A stretch of 64,000 bases of DNA from Catelliglobosispora koreensis DSM 44566 (GCF_000379685.1 NZ_KB903261.1:97-64096), one strand, 5' to 3'. Positions 1 to 12,380 are shown, counted from the stretch's first letter. A program made the numbers and translations. Notes: generated from the letters alone by a model not told the origin.

Positions 1-1316
1 GTGTCGAGAATGCGCGCTGGCGACAGCTCCACAAACGACCCTGCGGCCGCGGGCGGCTCCTCCACCTCCGCCTTCAGGCGGATGGTTCCCATGTCAATGC
101 TGTCGCCCTCGCCGATGACGCGGCCAAAGGCAGCGACCAATTTGCCGCCCTGAACACCAAGGCCAACGCCGCCGAAGCTGTCGTAGCCGTCGACCTGATC
201 CAGGATGAGCGAGCCATCGGTGCCAAAGGCCGGGTCTAGGTCTCCCTCCAGCGTGAACCTGTTGATGTTCATGGGATAGTCGCCGCAATCCATGAAATCA
301 CCGGTCAGGTAGATCTCCGAACCGGTGACCAGAACGGCCTCGGGGTTGATGCCGCAGTGGTGACCATCGCCAATCGCGTAACCGCCATCGCCAAAGGTGG
401 TGTCGATATCGCCGGACGGCAGCACCTTCGTCAAAGCCATCGACGTGTCCGGATCGAGGGGAACGGACTTTGTCGCCCCGACGTAATAGGCTCCGTTGGC
501 GACAGTGATCGAGCGGGCACCAAAGCCTTCTGGGAAAACAACTTTGCCGTCGCCCGAAAATCCATTGTCGACAGCGCCGGCGGCCGTGAAACGGCGCACG
601 CCTGTCGTGTCACCAAAGTCTGATTCATAACCGGCCACCAGCACGGTGTTGCCGGCCGCCGCGACTTCATAGACGAAATCGTCAGGCAGGGTAAGCAAAC
701 CGGGTGTCGCCGCGCCCGGAGCCCAGGTCGTGTCCAGGGCACCCGCCGGCGTGATGCCAGCGACGTAGGACGTCGCCGGGAGGATGTGCTCGTTGGTGAA
801 CACGACCATCAAGCTGCCGTCTTGACGTTGGGTTATCTGCACCGAGTGAATCGCGGTCGCACCAGCTAGCAGTGTGATCTCACCGTCGCCTCCGCCGAAA
901 CCACTGTCGAGGACCCCAGCGGTGGTGAAGCGCGAGATTCTCAGCCCGCCGCTTCCGCCTGGGATATCCGCGACGATCAGCCGCCCATCGGCATCGGCGA
1001 ACACCTGCTGCGGAATCGCGGGCAACATCAGCGCGCCGCCAGCGAAGGTGTTGTCAAGTGCGCCTGCCGTGGTGAGCCGCCGGACACGGATCTGGTCGTA
1101 GTTCTCGTTAACGGTGACGATCAACGCGCGGCCAGCAGAATCCATGGTTCCCATCGGGATCCAATGGCCCTCGCCGGAAAACACCTGGGATCCACCCACG
1201 CCATAGGTGGTGTCGATCCAGTCCGCGACGGGGGCTGCCGAAGCGGGAACGGGGCCAGCGATGACGAACAAACTGGTGACTAAAACAGACAAGGACATAG
1301 TGAAGCGAGCGATCAC
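1..1316 (-). CDS. Secreted delta-60 repeat protein (5' part; runs off the left edge)
   Basis: An uninterrupted minus-strand frame runs from a GTG at 1316 to the window edge (438 codons, no stop). A GAGGAG ribosome site lies about 8 nt upstream of the GTG. The N-terminus is a signal peptide (hydrophobic LSVLVTSLFVIAG, then an ASA-A type cleavage site). The body holds at least five copies of the delta-60 repeat, each with a core like 'G-x-L-D-x-x-F-G-x-G-G', expected to build a beta-propeller-like structure. Near the edge the sequence turns into an LSPARILDT motif, seen in actinobacterial cell-surface proteins as a separate small domain. Function is unknown; probably an extracellular or wall-associated binding protein. 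Confidence 0.75.
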   Translation of the reverse strand, partial: MIARFTMSLSVLVTSLFVIAGPVPASAAPVADWIDTTYGVGGSQVFSGEGHWIPMGTMDSAGRALIVTVNENYDQIRVRRLTTAGALDNTFAGGALMLPAIPQQVFADADGRLIVADIPGGSGGLRISRFTTAGVLDSGFGGGDGEITLLAGATAIHSVQITQRQDGSLMVVFTNEHILPATSYVAGITPAGALDTTWAPGAATPGLLTLPDDFVYEVAAAGNTVLVAGYESDFGDTTGVRRFTAAGAVDNGFSGDGKVVFPEGFGARSITVANGAYYVGATKSVPLDPDTSMALTKVLPSGDIDTTFGDGGYAIGDGHHCGINPEAVLVTGSEIYLTGDFMDCGDYPMNINRFTLEGDLDPAFGTDGSLILDQVDGYDSFGGVGLGVQGGKLVAAFGRVIGEGDSIDMGTIRLKAEVEEPPAAAGSFVELSPARILD

Positions 1317-1456
1317 GGATCAGCTCCTCAGTGAGAGACGGCCAAACGCCAATCAACGTCACTGAATGTAGTAAGTCAGATGCGGAACGCCGCTACGGAC
1401 GAACGGTCACAGAGTCCGCCCGGCGGTCCTAACTCGACAGTGGAGCCAGACGTGAA

Positions 1457-2494
1457 TCACGCGTCGTAATCGACCGTGAGCTGCTCGCTGGTCGGCATCG
1501 ACTGGCACGTAAGCACATAGCCCGCAGCCAATTCGTCTGGTTCCAGTGCCCAGTTGGCGGCCATCTCAACCGTTCCGGTGACCACTTTGGCGCGGCATGT
1601 CGAGCAAACGCCGCCCTTGCAGGCGTAAGGCAGCTCGCTGCGGTGCTTCAGCGCGGCGTCGAGCACACGTTCGCCGCGTTCCATCGCGAAGTCGGTCGTC
1701 CGTCCGTCCAGGATGATCGTGACGTTGACTGGCGGGCCGTCGACGGACGCCATCGTGGCGAGCGGGAGTTCTTCAGCGTGGAACAGCTCGACGTGAATCT
1801 TGCCGGGCTGTCCGGACAGAGCCTCACGGGCCGCCTTGACCACGCCCAACGGTCCGCATAGGAACCATTCGTCGATGGTGTCGAGGTTAAGCGCCTTGAC
1901 GAGCTCACCGATGCGCGCAGCGTCTAGCCGCCCGGAGAGCAGATCGCTCTGCTGCATTTCCCGGGACAGCACGTGCATCAGTTGCAGGCGCGCTGGGTAC
2001 CGGTCTTTCAGCTCAGCAAGCTCATCAGCGAACATGACTTCGGCCGCTGCCCTGTTGCCACACACGATGGTGAACGTGCTCGCCGGCTCAACAGCCAGCC
2101 CAGCCGACGCCAGCGATAGCACCGGTGTGATGCCCGAGCCCGCGACGATCGCGCCGTAGTTGCGACTGCGAGCGGGATCGAAAGCGGTCGTGAAATGCCC
2201 CAGTGGCGCAAGCACTTCCAGCTCGATTCCGGGGCTCAGCTCTTGCGCGCGGGTGGAGAAGGCACCACCAGGGACACGCTTGACGCCCACAGTCAGCCGA
2301 CCGCGCTCGGTCAGGTCGGCCGGCGTGGAGCAGATGGAATAGGACCGGCGCAGATCACCGTCGAGGAAGGTGAGGTGCTGCCCCGGCTTGAAGGCGAAGG
2401 CACCGCGCAACGACGGCGGGACGTCGAGGCTGATCGCCACCGACACGGAGGTAAGAGGCTCCACTTTGGACACCGTCAGCTTGTGCGACCTCAT
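1457..2494 (-). CDS. paaE: Phenylacetyl-CoA epoxidase reductase subunit PaaE
   Basis: 345 aa, a normal length for PaaE. It passes electrons from NADPH to the PaaAC di-iron oxygenase in phenylacetate breakdown. The N-terminal part is a ferredoxin-reductase module with the flavin motif RSYS near residue 50 and a nucleotide-binding part (VAGSGITP) near 120. The C-terminus is a plant-type 2Fe-2S ferredoxin with the pattern C-x4-C-x2-C (ACKGGVCSTC) and a last Cys in LTCQS. The ATG overlaps the paaD stop (ATGA), so it is the last gene of a tightly coupled paaABCDE unit. Confidence 0.95.
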   Translation of the reverse strand: MRSHKLTVSKVEPLTSVSVAISLDVPPSLRGAFAFKPGQHLTFLDGDLRRSYSICSTPADLTERGRLTVGVKRVPGGAFSTRAQELSPGIELEVLAPLGHFTTAFDPARSRNYGAIVAGSGITPVLSLASAGLAVEPASTFTIVCGNRAAAEVMFADELAELKDRYPARLQLMHVLSREMQQSDLLSGRLDAARIGELVKALNLDTIDEWFLCGPLGVVKAAREALSGQPGKIHVELFHAEELPLATMASVDGPPVNVTIILDGRTTDFAMERGERVLDAALKHRSELPYACKGGVCSTCRAKVVTGTVEMAANWALEPDELAAGYVLTCQSMPTSEQLTVDYDA

Positions 2495-2931
2495 AGTGTC
2501 TTCACCGCGTTGAAGGGTTCGGCGCAGCTATGGCACTTCCAAAGTGACTGGCAGGCGGTTGACGCGTACCGGGAAATCTGCAAAACCTTGCTGGAAGCGC
2601 AGTGCGGGCAGGCCGGCGAGCCTGCCACCGGCGGCGCGATTCCGCTCTTGGCCAAAGCGGCGCGCCCGGCTGAGGTAATCATGTCCGTGGACCAGGCAGG
2701 GCTCAACGACGTCACGACTTCGACCGAGCCGAACCCGTTGCGGGTCAAGGCGGTCTCGATGTCGAAGCGGATGGCATCCATGGCGGGGCAGCCCGAATAC
2801 GTTGGCGTGATGACGACCCGCACGTGACCGTCCTTTTCGGACACCGACCGCAGCACACCTAGGTCGGCGATCGTGATGACGGGCAGTTCCGGATCCTTAA
2901 CCGCCGCGACGACTTCATAGGCAACGCTCAC
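2491..2931 (-). CDS. paaD: Phenylacetate degradation protein PaaD (Fe-S assembly-type)
   Basis: 146 aa if started at the GTG that overlaps the paaC stop (GTGA). A longer upstream reading in the same frame only overlaps paaC and is not used. The N-terminal half is a DUF59/MIP18-like domain (VKDPELPVITIADLG, then PTYSGCPAMD). The C-terminus holds four zinc-ribbon Cys residues (CPHC about 100, CHSC near the end). PaaD is thought to help mature the metal or Fe-S centres of the PaaABCE oxygenase. Confidence 0.93.
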   Translation of the reverse strand: MSVAYEVVAAVKDPELPVITIADLGVLRSVSEKDGHVRVVITPTYSGCPAMDAIRFDIETALTRNGFGSVEVVTSLSPAWSTDMITSAGRAALAKSGIAPPVAGSPACPHCASSKVLQISRYASTACQSLWKCHSCAEPFNAVKTL

Positions 2932-3593
2932 CACATCACCCCCGGATGCGCACGATGCAGGGACTGCATCTCGGCCAGCAGGTAGCTCAAATGTTCCGTG
3001 TGCTGCCCGTTGCGTCCACCCGACGGCGCCCACGTGGTTGAGGGGACGGCCAGGGTCGCCTTGGCCAGCACCGGTTCCACGACGGAAAGCCACTCCTCGC
3101 GGATGCCTTCGGTCAGTTCGTGACTGTAGGGCCACAGTTCATCGAGCGCGGCCTGCGCCCGCAGGTGTGACTCCTCGGTCCCGTCCCCTAACCGGACCGT
3201 CCACTCGAGCGCGTGGTCAAGGTGGTAGGACGACTCTTTGACCGCCTTGGCCGCGATCTCGTCACCGGCGGCGGCCAGTTGGGTGTAGCGAATCTTCTGT
3301 GCCGCTGACAGGAAGAGCAGCCAAACGATGGTCCAGCCGAAGTCGAGATCGCCACGCGATGGCCCCAAGGGAAGCTCAACCAGCTGGCAGTTGCGGAATT
3401 CGGCGTCAGAACGCCCATAAGCCAGCGCGTCTTCGTCGCCGAGCGACTGAAGGTAAAGCCGTGCCACGCCAAGCTGATCGAGCGCGATGTTGGCCAGCGC
3501 GACGTCTTCTTCCAGCGTCGGCGCACGTGACACCCACTCGCTGAGGCGTTGCGCCGCAACGAGTGCGTCATCGGCAAGCTCAAGAGGAGTCAC
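2928..3593 (-). CDS. paaC: Phenylacetyl-CoA epoxidase structural subunit PaaC
   Basis: 221 aa from the GTG at 3593, which overlaps the paaB stop (GTGA). PaaC is the catalytically silent ferritin-like partner of PaaA. The helical sequence with EEDVALANIALDQLG and SSYHLDHALEWTVRLGDGTEES is characteristic of the family. The gene sits in the conserved order A-B-C-D-E. An in-frame extension upstream to 3722 is only the shadow of paaB and was dropped. Confidence 0.94.
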   Translation of the reverse strand: MTPLELADDALVAAQRLSEWVSRAPTLEEDVALANIALDQLGVARLYLQSLGDEDALAYGRSDAEFRNCQLVELPLGPSRGDLDFGWTIVWLLFLSAAQKIRYTQLAAAGDEIAAKAVKESSYHLDHALEWTVRLGDGTEESHLRAQAALDELWPYSHELTEGIREEWLSVVEPVLAKATLAVPSTTWAPSGGRNGQHTEHLSYLLAEMQSLHRAHPGVMW

Positions 3594-3871
3594 AGGTGCT
3601 GCACTCCCTCGGGCAGTTCGTAGAACGTCGGGTGCCGGTAAATCTTGTCCGCGGCGGGGTCGAAGAACGCGTCCTTCTCGTCCGGGCTCGAAGCCGTGAT
3701 CGCTCCGGCGGGCACCACCCAAATAGAGATGCCCTCTTGACGGCGGGTGTAGAGGTCACGCGCGTGGCGTAGCGCCATTCGCGCGTCTGGCGCGTGCAGG
3801 CTGCCCACATGCGTGTGCGACAGACCCCGGCGCGGCCGGACAAAGACTTCCCACAACGGCTCTGTCGTCAT
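3590..3871 (-). CDS. paaB: Phenylacetyl-CoA epoxidase subunit PaaB
   Basis: 93 aa, the normal size. It has the family signatures [20 protein letters not shown] at the start and [15 protein letters not shown] at the end. PaaB is a small structural subunit bridging PaaAC and PaaE. Its ATG overlaps the paaA stop (ATGA) and its stop overlaps the paaC start (GTGA), so translation is coupled on both sides. Confidence 0.95.
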   Translation of the reverse strand: MTTEPLWEVFVRPRRGLSHTHVGSLHAPDARMALRHARDLYTRRQEGISIWVVPAGAITASSPDEKDAFFDPAADKIYRHPTFYELPEGVQHL

Positions 3872-4869
3872 TGGACGGACACCTTCTTCGCATAAGCCTG
3901 TGCCGCTTCGCGCACCCAGGCACCTTCCTCGTGCGCGCGGCGGCGATGCGTCATGCGCTGACGGTTGCAGGGCCCGTCGCCCTTCACCACGCGCATGAGT
4001 TCGTCAAAGTCGGGCTGGGTGAAGTCGTAGTGACCGCGCTCTTCATTCCAGCGCAGTTCGGGGTCGGGCAAGGTGAGGCCGAGGATCTCCGCTTGCGGCA
4101 CGCACATGTCCACGAACCGTTGCCGCAATTCATCATTGGTGAACCGTTTGATCTTCCACTCCATCGATTGCGCCGAGTGCGTCGATTCGGCATCGGGTGG
4201 GCCAAACATCGCCAATGACGGGTACCACCAACGGTTTACCGCGTCCTGAGCCATCGCGCGCTGCGCTTCGGAGCCTTGGGCCAGCACGTAAAGCGACTGG
4301 TAGCCCTGGCGCTGATGGAAGGACTCCTCCTTGCAAACACGGATCATCGCGCGTGCGTAGGGGCCATAAGAACAGCGGCACAAGGGCACCTGGTTAACGA
4401 TTGCGGCCCCATCGACCAGCCAGCCGATAGCACCCATGTCAGCCCAGGTAAGGGTGGGATAATTGAAGATCGAGCTGTACTTCTGACGCCCAGATAGGAG
4501 CGCGTCCGTTAGCTCTTCTCGGGTGATACCAAGGGTTTCAGCCGCTGCATACAGGTAAAGACCATGTCCCGCCTCATCCTGCACCTTAGCCAGCAGGATC
4601 GCCTTCCGGCGCAGAGAGGGTGCCCGGGTGATCCAGTTTCCCTCTGGCTGCATCCCGATGATTTCGGAATGGGCGTGCTGGGCGATCTGCCTGATCAGCC
4701 CCTTGCGGTAGGCGTCGGGCATGACGTCTCGCGGCTCGATTTTCTGGTCGGCCGCAATGATCGCGTCAAACGACGCCTCGCCGGAAAGATCCCGCGCGGC
4801 GGCACTTCGCAGCGCCGCTTCAGCTTCCTCGACTTCGCCAAGCAAGCCGTCAGCTCCATGCACCTCCAT
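3868..4869 (-). CDS. paaA: Phenylacetyl-CoA epoxidase oxygenase subunit PaaA
   Basis: 333 aa from the ATG at 4869. A TTG at 4905 would add 12 residues; neither start has a clear ribosome site. PaaA binds the di-iron centre that epoxidises the ring of phenylacetyl-CoA. Ferritin-like iron ligands are visible in VQDEAGHG (about residues 99-102) and CKEESFH (about 181-185). It is the first gene of paaABCDE; no other paa genes lie in the window, so the later steps must be encoded elsewhere. The 153 nt up to the divergent hydrolase at 5023 must hold the promoter. Confidence 0.95.
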   Translation of the reverse strand: MEVHGADGLLGEVEEAEAALRSAAARDLSGEASFDAIIAADQKIEPRDVMPDAYRKGLIRQIAQHAHSEIIGMQPEGNWITRAPSLRRKAILLAKVQDEAGHGLYLYAAAETLGITREELTDALLSGRQKYSSIFNYPTLTWADMGAIGWLVDGAAIVNQVPLCRCSYGPYARAMIRVCKEESFHQRQGYQSLYVLAQGSEAQRAMAQDAVNRWWYPSLAMFGPPDAESTHSAQSMEWKIKRFTNDELRQRFVDMCVPQAEILGLTLPDPELRWNEERGHYDFTQPDFDELMRVVKGDGPCNRQRMTHRRRAHEEGAWVREAAQAYAKKVSVQ

Positions 4870-5022
4870 GCGCTCAGTGTTACAGAATTTCCCCACTTGG
4901 TCCAATCTCTGTCACAAGTGCCGTCTGCCCGAGACAAGGGTCACCCTCATGCGTTCTCAGCAGGCGATTCACAGGAAATCTTCGTATCGTCGAAAACCCC
5001 TCGACGAACGGAGCGACCCCTC

Positions 5023-5904
5023 GTGTCCCGTCGGACGCTGGTCACGATCGCCGTATGCGCAGCTCTTGCCATCGGCACGGGTTTCCTCGTGCCCAAGGCG
5101 CTCGCGTCCCGATACGATCCAGCGGTGTGGCACGAACCACAATCTGTGGCTGAACAACCGGCCGAGGAAACGCCCGCCGGGACGGGTGGCCAAGCGCCGC
5201 CGCTCACTTTGGTATCGGTCAGCTTCACTGGCGAGTTCCTGGGCTGGGCCATGCGTGATAAGCAGACCGGCGTCACCATCGGCGAAAACCTTGAGCAGAC
5301 GAGCAGCACCGAGTCGATGATCAAGACGTGGCTCGTCGCCGACTTTCTGCGCACCGAGGACAAGCCGACCAGCTACGAACTCGACCAGGCCGAAGAGGCG
5401 ATCCGGTGGTCAGACGATGATGCGGCACAGGTGCTCTACGAGAAGAACGGTGGCGACGCCTCGATCGAGCGCATGATCGAGATGTGCGAGCTGACCGACA
5501 CGAAGGTCTACCCGGATTGGTGGAGCCGCACGCAGATGTCGCCGCGTGACGCGGTCCGTCTCGGGGAGTGCATCGCTAACGGCACGGCCGCCGGTCCGCA
5601 GTGGACAGACTGGCTCGTCAACGAGATGCGCAACGTCGCTGGCACCACAGCGGCCGCCGATCAGGAAGAAAGACGCGGTGGTGGCCGCTGGGGCATCATC
5701 GACGGCGTCCCGGCAGCGTCTGCCGACCAGGTCGCCATCAAGAACGGCTGGACCTCGATCGGCTCCGACGGCAACTGGCATCTGAACTGCCTGGCCTTCA
5801 CCGATGGGTGGACGATGGCCGTGATGATGCGGTACCCAGATGAGCTGGGCCTGGACTACGGCGCCCAGATCTGTGAGTCGATCGCCAGTCAGCTCCTCAC
5901 GTAA
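5023..5904 (+). CDS. Exported serine hydrolase, beta-lactamase-like fold (copy 1)
   Basis: 293 aa from a GTG followed by a signal anchor (SRRTLVTIAVCAALAIGTG). The mature part has the three marks of the penicillin-binding/beta-lactamase-like superfamily: S-x-x-K (SMIK, about residue 100), an SDN-like SDDD (about 130), and KNGW (about 245) in place of the KTG triad. This is an actinobacterial family that usually lacks a proven substrate. It is the first of three tandem homologues, 10 nt ahead of the second. Confidence 0.75.
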   Translation: MSRRTLVTIAVCAALAIGTGFLVPKALASRYDPAVWHEPQSVAEQPAEETPAGTGGQAPPLTLVSVSFTGEFLGWAMRDKQTGVTIGENLEQTSSTESMIKTWLVADFLRTEDKPTSYELDQAEEAIRWSDDDAAQVLYEKNGGDASIERMIEMCELTDTKVYPDWWSRTQMSPRDAVRLGECIANGTAAGPQWTDWLVNEMRNVAGTTAAADQEERRGGGRWGIIDGVPAASADQVAIKNGWTSIGSDGNWHLNCLAFTDGWTMAVMMRYPDELGLDYGAQICESIASQLLT

Positions 5905-5913
5905 TTTAGCCTC

Positions 5914-6544
5914 GTGTGGATTTCGTGGGCCCTGCTTGACCTGCGTAATGGTGCCGTGAGCGGATCGGCGAACCAGGCGGAAACGACGATGACGGCCTCG
6001 ATGGTCAAAGCCTGGATCGCCGCTGACTACCTCACCCGTTTTGGTATGTCGGCTCTGCTTAGTCCCGTCATTCGCGACAGCGCCAACGAACCGGCCTGGC
6101 AGCTCTACAACGAGCTAGGCCGCGAAGAGTCCATCCAGCGGATGATCGACGTCTGTGGGCTGACCGACTCCAGCCCGGGCGAGGACCTGAGCATGACGCT
6201 GATGTCGGCTCGTGACACGGTCCGGCTGGGCCGGGCGATCAGCGATGGAACGGCCGCGGGGAACTGGACGCCCTGGTTACTTGAGGAGATGCGGCAAGTC
6301 CGCGGCAGGGGCGATTTCGGGATCCGGCATGCCTTTGCACCTGCGGTCCGGCAGACCATCGCGATCAAGAACGGCTGGGACAAACGCGTCGCTCTCGGAC
6401 TGTGGAACGTCAACTGCCTAGCGATCTCCAAGAGCTGGGTTATGGCTGCTCTGACCCGTTATCCACAGGAGTGGGCGCTGTCACAAGGTGCTCAGACGTG
6501 TGAAGATCTCGCTGCGGGGATAACCTTCCCGCGTGACACCCCCG

Positions 6545-6573
<29 letters not shown>
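5914..6573 (+). CDS. Truncated serine hydrolase homologue (copy 2, no export signal)
   Basis: 219 aa from a GTG 10 nt after copy 1. It aligns from the start of the catalytic domain (WISWALLDL, like HSWALLDRG in copy 3) and keeps SMVK, RDSAN and IKNGW, but lacks any signal peptide or the linker of about 80 residues that its neighbours carry. It may be a decayed duplicate that lost its 5' end, since a periplasmic-type enzyme would not be useful in the cytosol. Its 3' end overlaps the start of copy 3. Confidence 0.6.
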
Positions 6574-9496
<2,923 letters not shown>

Positions 9497-9507
<11 letters not shown>

Positions 9508-9528
9508 ACTTCGAAGTATGTGCTTCAC
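9497..9528. promoter_or_regulatory. 32-bp inverted-repeat operator over the MFS start
   Basis: The centre CATACTTCGAAGTATG (9505-9520) is a perfect 16-bp palindrome; with the arms GTGAAG/CTTCAC the dyad extends to 32 bp with one mismatched pair. It covers the MFS start codon and lies 20 nt after the end of the ArsR-family gene, the expected place for that repressor to act. The short space suggests either a very short leader or roadblock repression. Confidence 0.8.
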
Positions 9529-9547
9529 ATCCTCAAGATCGCAAGGG

Positions 9548-10150
9548 CTAGTCCTCCGGGAAGGCCCTGAAGTGCACAGATATCGTTCGGGCCGTCGGCG
9601 GAGCGCTTGATCTTTGGGTACGTTTCAGCGGCTCTATGAGGGCATCGAAGGCCTTGAGGAAGGTCTGAAACTCCTCCGGCGTGAGCAGCAGGGTGTGTTC
9701 GCTGATCCGGCTGAGCTCGAACCACTCCTCCGGTTCGTCGCGGACTTTCGCCAGGTGACGTCGCACCCTGTCGTTGGACCGGGCGAGGAAAGCCTCGACG
9801 AATTGGGCTTCGGCCGCGATCACCTCTGGCGCGTCGTCACGACCGCCGCCACCGACCGAGAATTGCTTGTACCGCGCTTGCCAGACGCGCTCGCGGCCAT
9901 CGCCCCTGCCCGGCGCCTCCTCGATCATCCCGACCTTGGCCAGCGCTCTCAGGTGATAGCTCATGGCACTCGGGGACAGGCCCACGATCTCGGCGACCTG
10001 AGTGGCGGTCGCGCCGTCTTCCGCGTGCGACAAGTGATCAAGCACGGCCAGCCGGGCCGGGTGCGCCAGTGCACGCATCACAGCCGGGTCATTGATCGTC
10101 GTCGTCGGCTCAGCGGCTGGGGCGGCGGTCTGCGGTTCGGGTTCGGTCAC
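9548..10150 (-). CDS. ArsR-family winged-helix regulator
   Basis: 200 aa from a GTG. The N-terminal half is an ArsR/HTH_20 type winged helix: ALAHPARLAVLDHLSH, then ATATQVAEIVGLSPSAMSYHLRALAKVGMIEEAPGRG, where the recognition helix is LSPSAMSYHLRAL. No metal-binding Cys pair is visible. The long acidic C-terminal half with paired charged helices is typical of members that control MFS exporters. It precedes the exporter gene by 40 nt. Confidence 0.88.
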   Translation of the reverse strand: MTEPEPQTAAPAAEPTTTINDPAVMRALAHPARLAVLDHLSHAEDGATATQVAEIVGLSPSAMSYHLRALAKVGMIEEAPGRGDGRERVWQARYKQFSVGGGGRDDAPEVIAAEAQFVEAFLARSNDRVRRHLAKVRDEPEEWFELSRISEHTLLLTPEEFQTFLKAFDALIEPLKRTQRSSAPPTARTISVHFRAFPED

Positions 10151-10164
10151 GTCATAAGAAAACC

Positions 10165-10174
10165 AGATGCATCT
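10165..10174. promoter_or_regulatory. 10-bp palindrome in the ArsR/helD intergenic region
   Basis: AGATGCATCT lies 15 nt upstream of the ArsR-family start and 58 nt upstream of the helD start. It could be an autoregulatory site, but it does not match the 32-bp operator and a 10-bp palindrome may be chance. Confidence 0.25.
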
Positions 10175-10232
10175 TGCACAGCGACAGCTAACATAGACGG
10201 CCGCACCGCAACGGGAGTCGAGGTCGGTTTAC

Positions 10233-10832
10233 ATGACAGACGAGCTTGAGCTCGAACGTGCTCACTTAACTACTTCGAGAACGGCGCTAAAGGCCATGCG
10301 CGAGCGGGCCGAGGAGCTATTCACCACTGGTCACAAGATCGCCGGTGACGCCTACTCCGCCGAAACGCTGGGCAAGCACATGGCACAGCGCATCAAGGAT
10401 CTAGCCGATAACCCCGATACGCCACTGTTCTTCGGCAAGCTCACGTTTGGCGTGGAGGCCTTCCACATTGGACGGCGCCATGTCACGGACTCGGCCGGCG
10501 AACCACTCGTCCTGGACTGGCGGGCCGCGCTGTCCCGCAAGTTCTACCAAGCGAGCGTCAAGGACCCACAGGAAGTGCACACCCGCCGCCGGTTTGGCTT
10601 TTCCCGGGGCGAGCTAACAAGTTTCGAAGACGAGCACCTCGACCGCGGCGAGGAACTCGGCACCAGCAGCGCCATCCTGACCGCCGAAATCGAGCGGCCC
10701 CGCGTCGGCCCCATGCGCGACATCGTCGCCACCATCCAGCCCGAGCAGGACGAGCTCGTCCGCGCCGAACTAGACGAGACCATCTGCATCCAAGGCGCAC
10801 CCGGCACGGGAAAGACCGATACCGGATTGTGA
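10233..10832 (+). pseudogene. helD 5' fragment, cut in the Walker A motif by the element
   Basis: The frame encodes 199 aa that match the first 198 residues of the intact copy at 31847-33853: the N-terminal coiled-coil arm (ELERAHLTTSRTALK), the block EPLVLDWRAALSRKFYQASVKDP and the P-loop GAPGTGKT at 188-195. The last codons (DTGL and a TGA) come from the element. The rest of the gene is at 35516-36838. HelD proteins are UvrD-like ATPases that release stalled RNA polymerase; some actinobacterial ones (HelR) give rifamycin tolerance. This half cannot act as a helicase. Confidence 0.95.
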
Positions 10833-10837
10833 CCCCC
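10794..10837. other. attL: left attachment junction of the integrative element
   Basis: The host half (GGCGCACCCGGCACGGGA) codes for the HelD P-loop and joins the element half at the shared AAGACCG (10812-10818), which recurs at 35516-35522. The element arm carries GGATT (10824-10828) and ACCCCC (10832-10837), the reverse complements of AATCC and GGGGGT in the right arm. The centre of that dyad falls on AA at 10812-10813, the likely 2-bp crossover. Confidence 0.85.
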
Positions 10838-10928
10838 TGTCCACGAGGTCAGATCTGGTAGCCATACCGTCGTGACTTATAGCGATGATCGCCGAAGTCT
10901 GAGCGGTGATGGCGTCCAAAGTAGGCGC

Positions 10929-12380
10929 CTAATACCACGTCGCGGTTCCCCACCGGAGATTTTCAAAAGCGGTTCTGACGTCGCTGTCGGCTGCAGGTGC
11001 GAATTGTGCGTCAAAAGCTATGATTCGCTGAGTTGCCCACCTGACAGCGGCAACCATCTTCTCCCGAAACCGGAAGTCTACTTTAGTCGGAGTGAGTGAT
11101 CCGTGCGCAACAGCGCTTCGGACTTGATACATTTCACGAAACTCGGAGGATCGCATTGCTCGATTGTTAGGCTTCGGTTCCAAGAGCCCATAACGCTCTG
11201 CAAGGGCACTTGTCGGCAAACCGCTCTTATCGCCAACCAAGGCATCCAGCGCAATTCCTAGACTAAGTACAGCGTCAATGTCCTGCTCAGACCAATGCGC
11301 TTGAGAGTACCAGCGCGCAGCTATGCGCAAACGACGTGAGAGCGGCGCATTCTGAGAGAGGATGTCCTCGATTTGCTTCCTCGCTTCAGTGCTAGCAAGC
11401 ACTTCCGCCAGATTTAGGGGCTGAGCCTGATGCCAGCTATGGCTTGCGTGCAAATTGATTGCTGAGCAAATGAGAGTGTTTGAAGCAAGTTCTCCAACAT
11501 GGTTAGTTCGGGCGATCGCGTGTTCAATCGCAGTGCGGTCCAACATAACGCCACGACGCGCAGGCCGGTCGAAAGCAGGCCTACTCGTTCTTATAGTGCC
11601 AGTATCGTCAGAATGCAGGAGCAGAGCCAGGTTTACGATCTCATTAAATCGCTCATTTGCATGAGACACGGAACGACCCTGCTGGAACCTAGACTTGGTT
11701 GCAAAGACGACAGGCTTTGGAATGCTAACGTCCATAGGAAAATGGTTGCCGCATTGACGGAAGCCCTGATCGCCGTCCTCATCTTCGGCGTGCAGGTGAT
11801 GCTCTTCTTGTGCCCCGGTCTCGCATGCCGACTTTTCAATATCAGCTAGCCAGCGATCTAACTCTTCATGGTCCAGAAAGGTCTCTCCACTGGGAACGAG
11901 GTCTTTCACCAAAGCAAGCCATTCCTGCCCGACTGTGCCGAGAACTGCTTCCCCGATTCGCAGCGGATCTCCTCGCCATGTCGCATTTGCAATAGCGAAG
12001 GCAACGACCGTAATTCCTGGCAGCACAAGTCGTGTAACCCTATTTGTGATGATGGAGCGCATCGCTACGTCATCCAAACTAAGCGGAAGTGTAGATACCG
12101 CGCTTACAACTAGCTGCCACAGGTCATCGTCAGCCCAGGCGTTATGTACCCGGCGGTCTGCCAAGAGTGCTTTCACGGCCGCTTCTAGGGCGTCAACTCC
12201 TTCCCTTGAGAAGACAATTGGGCCTTCCGGGGAGCTTGCGGCTGCGTTAGGAGACCGCCGGTATTCCTCTTTGCACCATGCGTAAACCCAAGGCTTGGCT
12301 CCGCGCTCAACCTGCCGCGTGAGTGCGGCTCCGCGTAGGAGGTCGCTCACGTGATTCACCAGCTGGTCTGATGTGGCCAC
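10929..12380 (-). CDS. Apea-like HEPN-domain protein
   Basis: 483 aa from a GTG at 12380 (no clear ribosome site; perhaps leaderless). The first 200 residues are not recognised. The C-terminal third fits the Apea-like HEPN pattern: RRLRIAARWYSQAHWSEQD, then DAVLSLGIALDALVG and YQVRSAVAHGS, where R-S-A-V-A-H gives the R-x4-H motif of HEPN ribonucleases. Base composition is clearly less GC-rich than the flanking chromosome. It is the element gene nearest attL and is divergent from the HEPN/ATPase pair. Likely an RNA-targeting conflict-system protein; target unknown. Confidence 0.6.
   Translation of the reverse strand: MATSDQLVNHVSDLLRGAALTRQVERGAKPWVYAWCKEEYRRSPNAAASSPEGPIVFSREGVDALEAAVKALLADRRVHNAWADDDLWQLVVSAVSTLPLSLDDVAMRSIITNRVTRLVLPGITVVAFAIANATWRGDPLRIGEAVLGTVGQEWLALVKDLVPSGETFLDHEELDRWLADIEKSACETGAQEEHHLHAEDEDGDQGFRQCGNHFPMDVSIPKPVVFATKSRFQQGRSVSHANERFNEIVNLALLLHSDDTGTIRTSRPAFDRPARRGVMLDRTAIEHAIARTNHVGELASNTLICSAINLHASHSWHQAQPLNLAEVLASTEARKQIEDILSQNAPLSRRLRIAARWYSQAHWSEQDIDAVLSLGIALDALVGDKSGLPTSALAERYGLLEPKPNNRAMRSSEFREMYQVRSAVAHGSLTPTKVDFRFREKMVAAVRWATQRIIAFDAQFAPAADSDVRTAFENLRWGTATWY

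Noticed and set aside
2195-2827. Plus-strand open frame of 210 codons over paaE/paaD
   Set aside because: It is antisense to two clear paa genes with perfect family matches and start-stop coupling.
4564-5022. Upstream extension of the first serine hydrolase over paaA
   Set aside because: The signal peptide begins at the GTG at 5023; the extension is antisense to paaA.
10794-10837. A tRNA gene as the integration target
   Set aside because: No tRNA-like structure is present at either junction; the shared sequence lies within helD codons.
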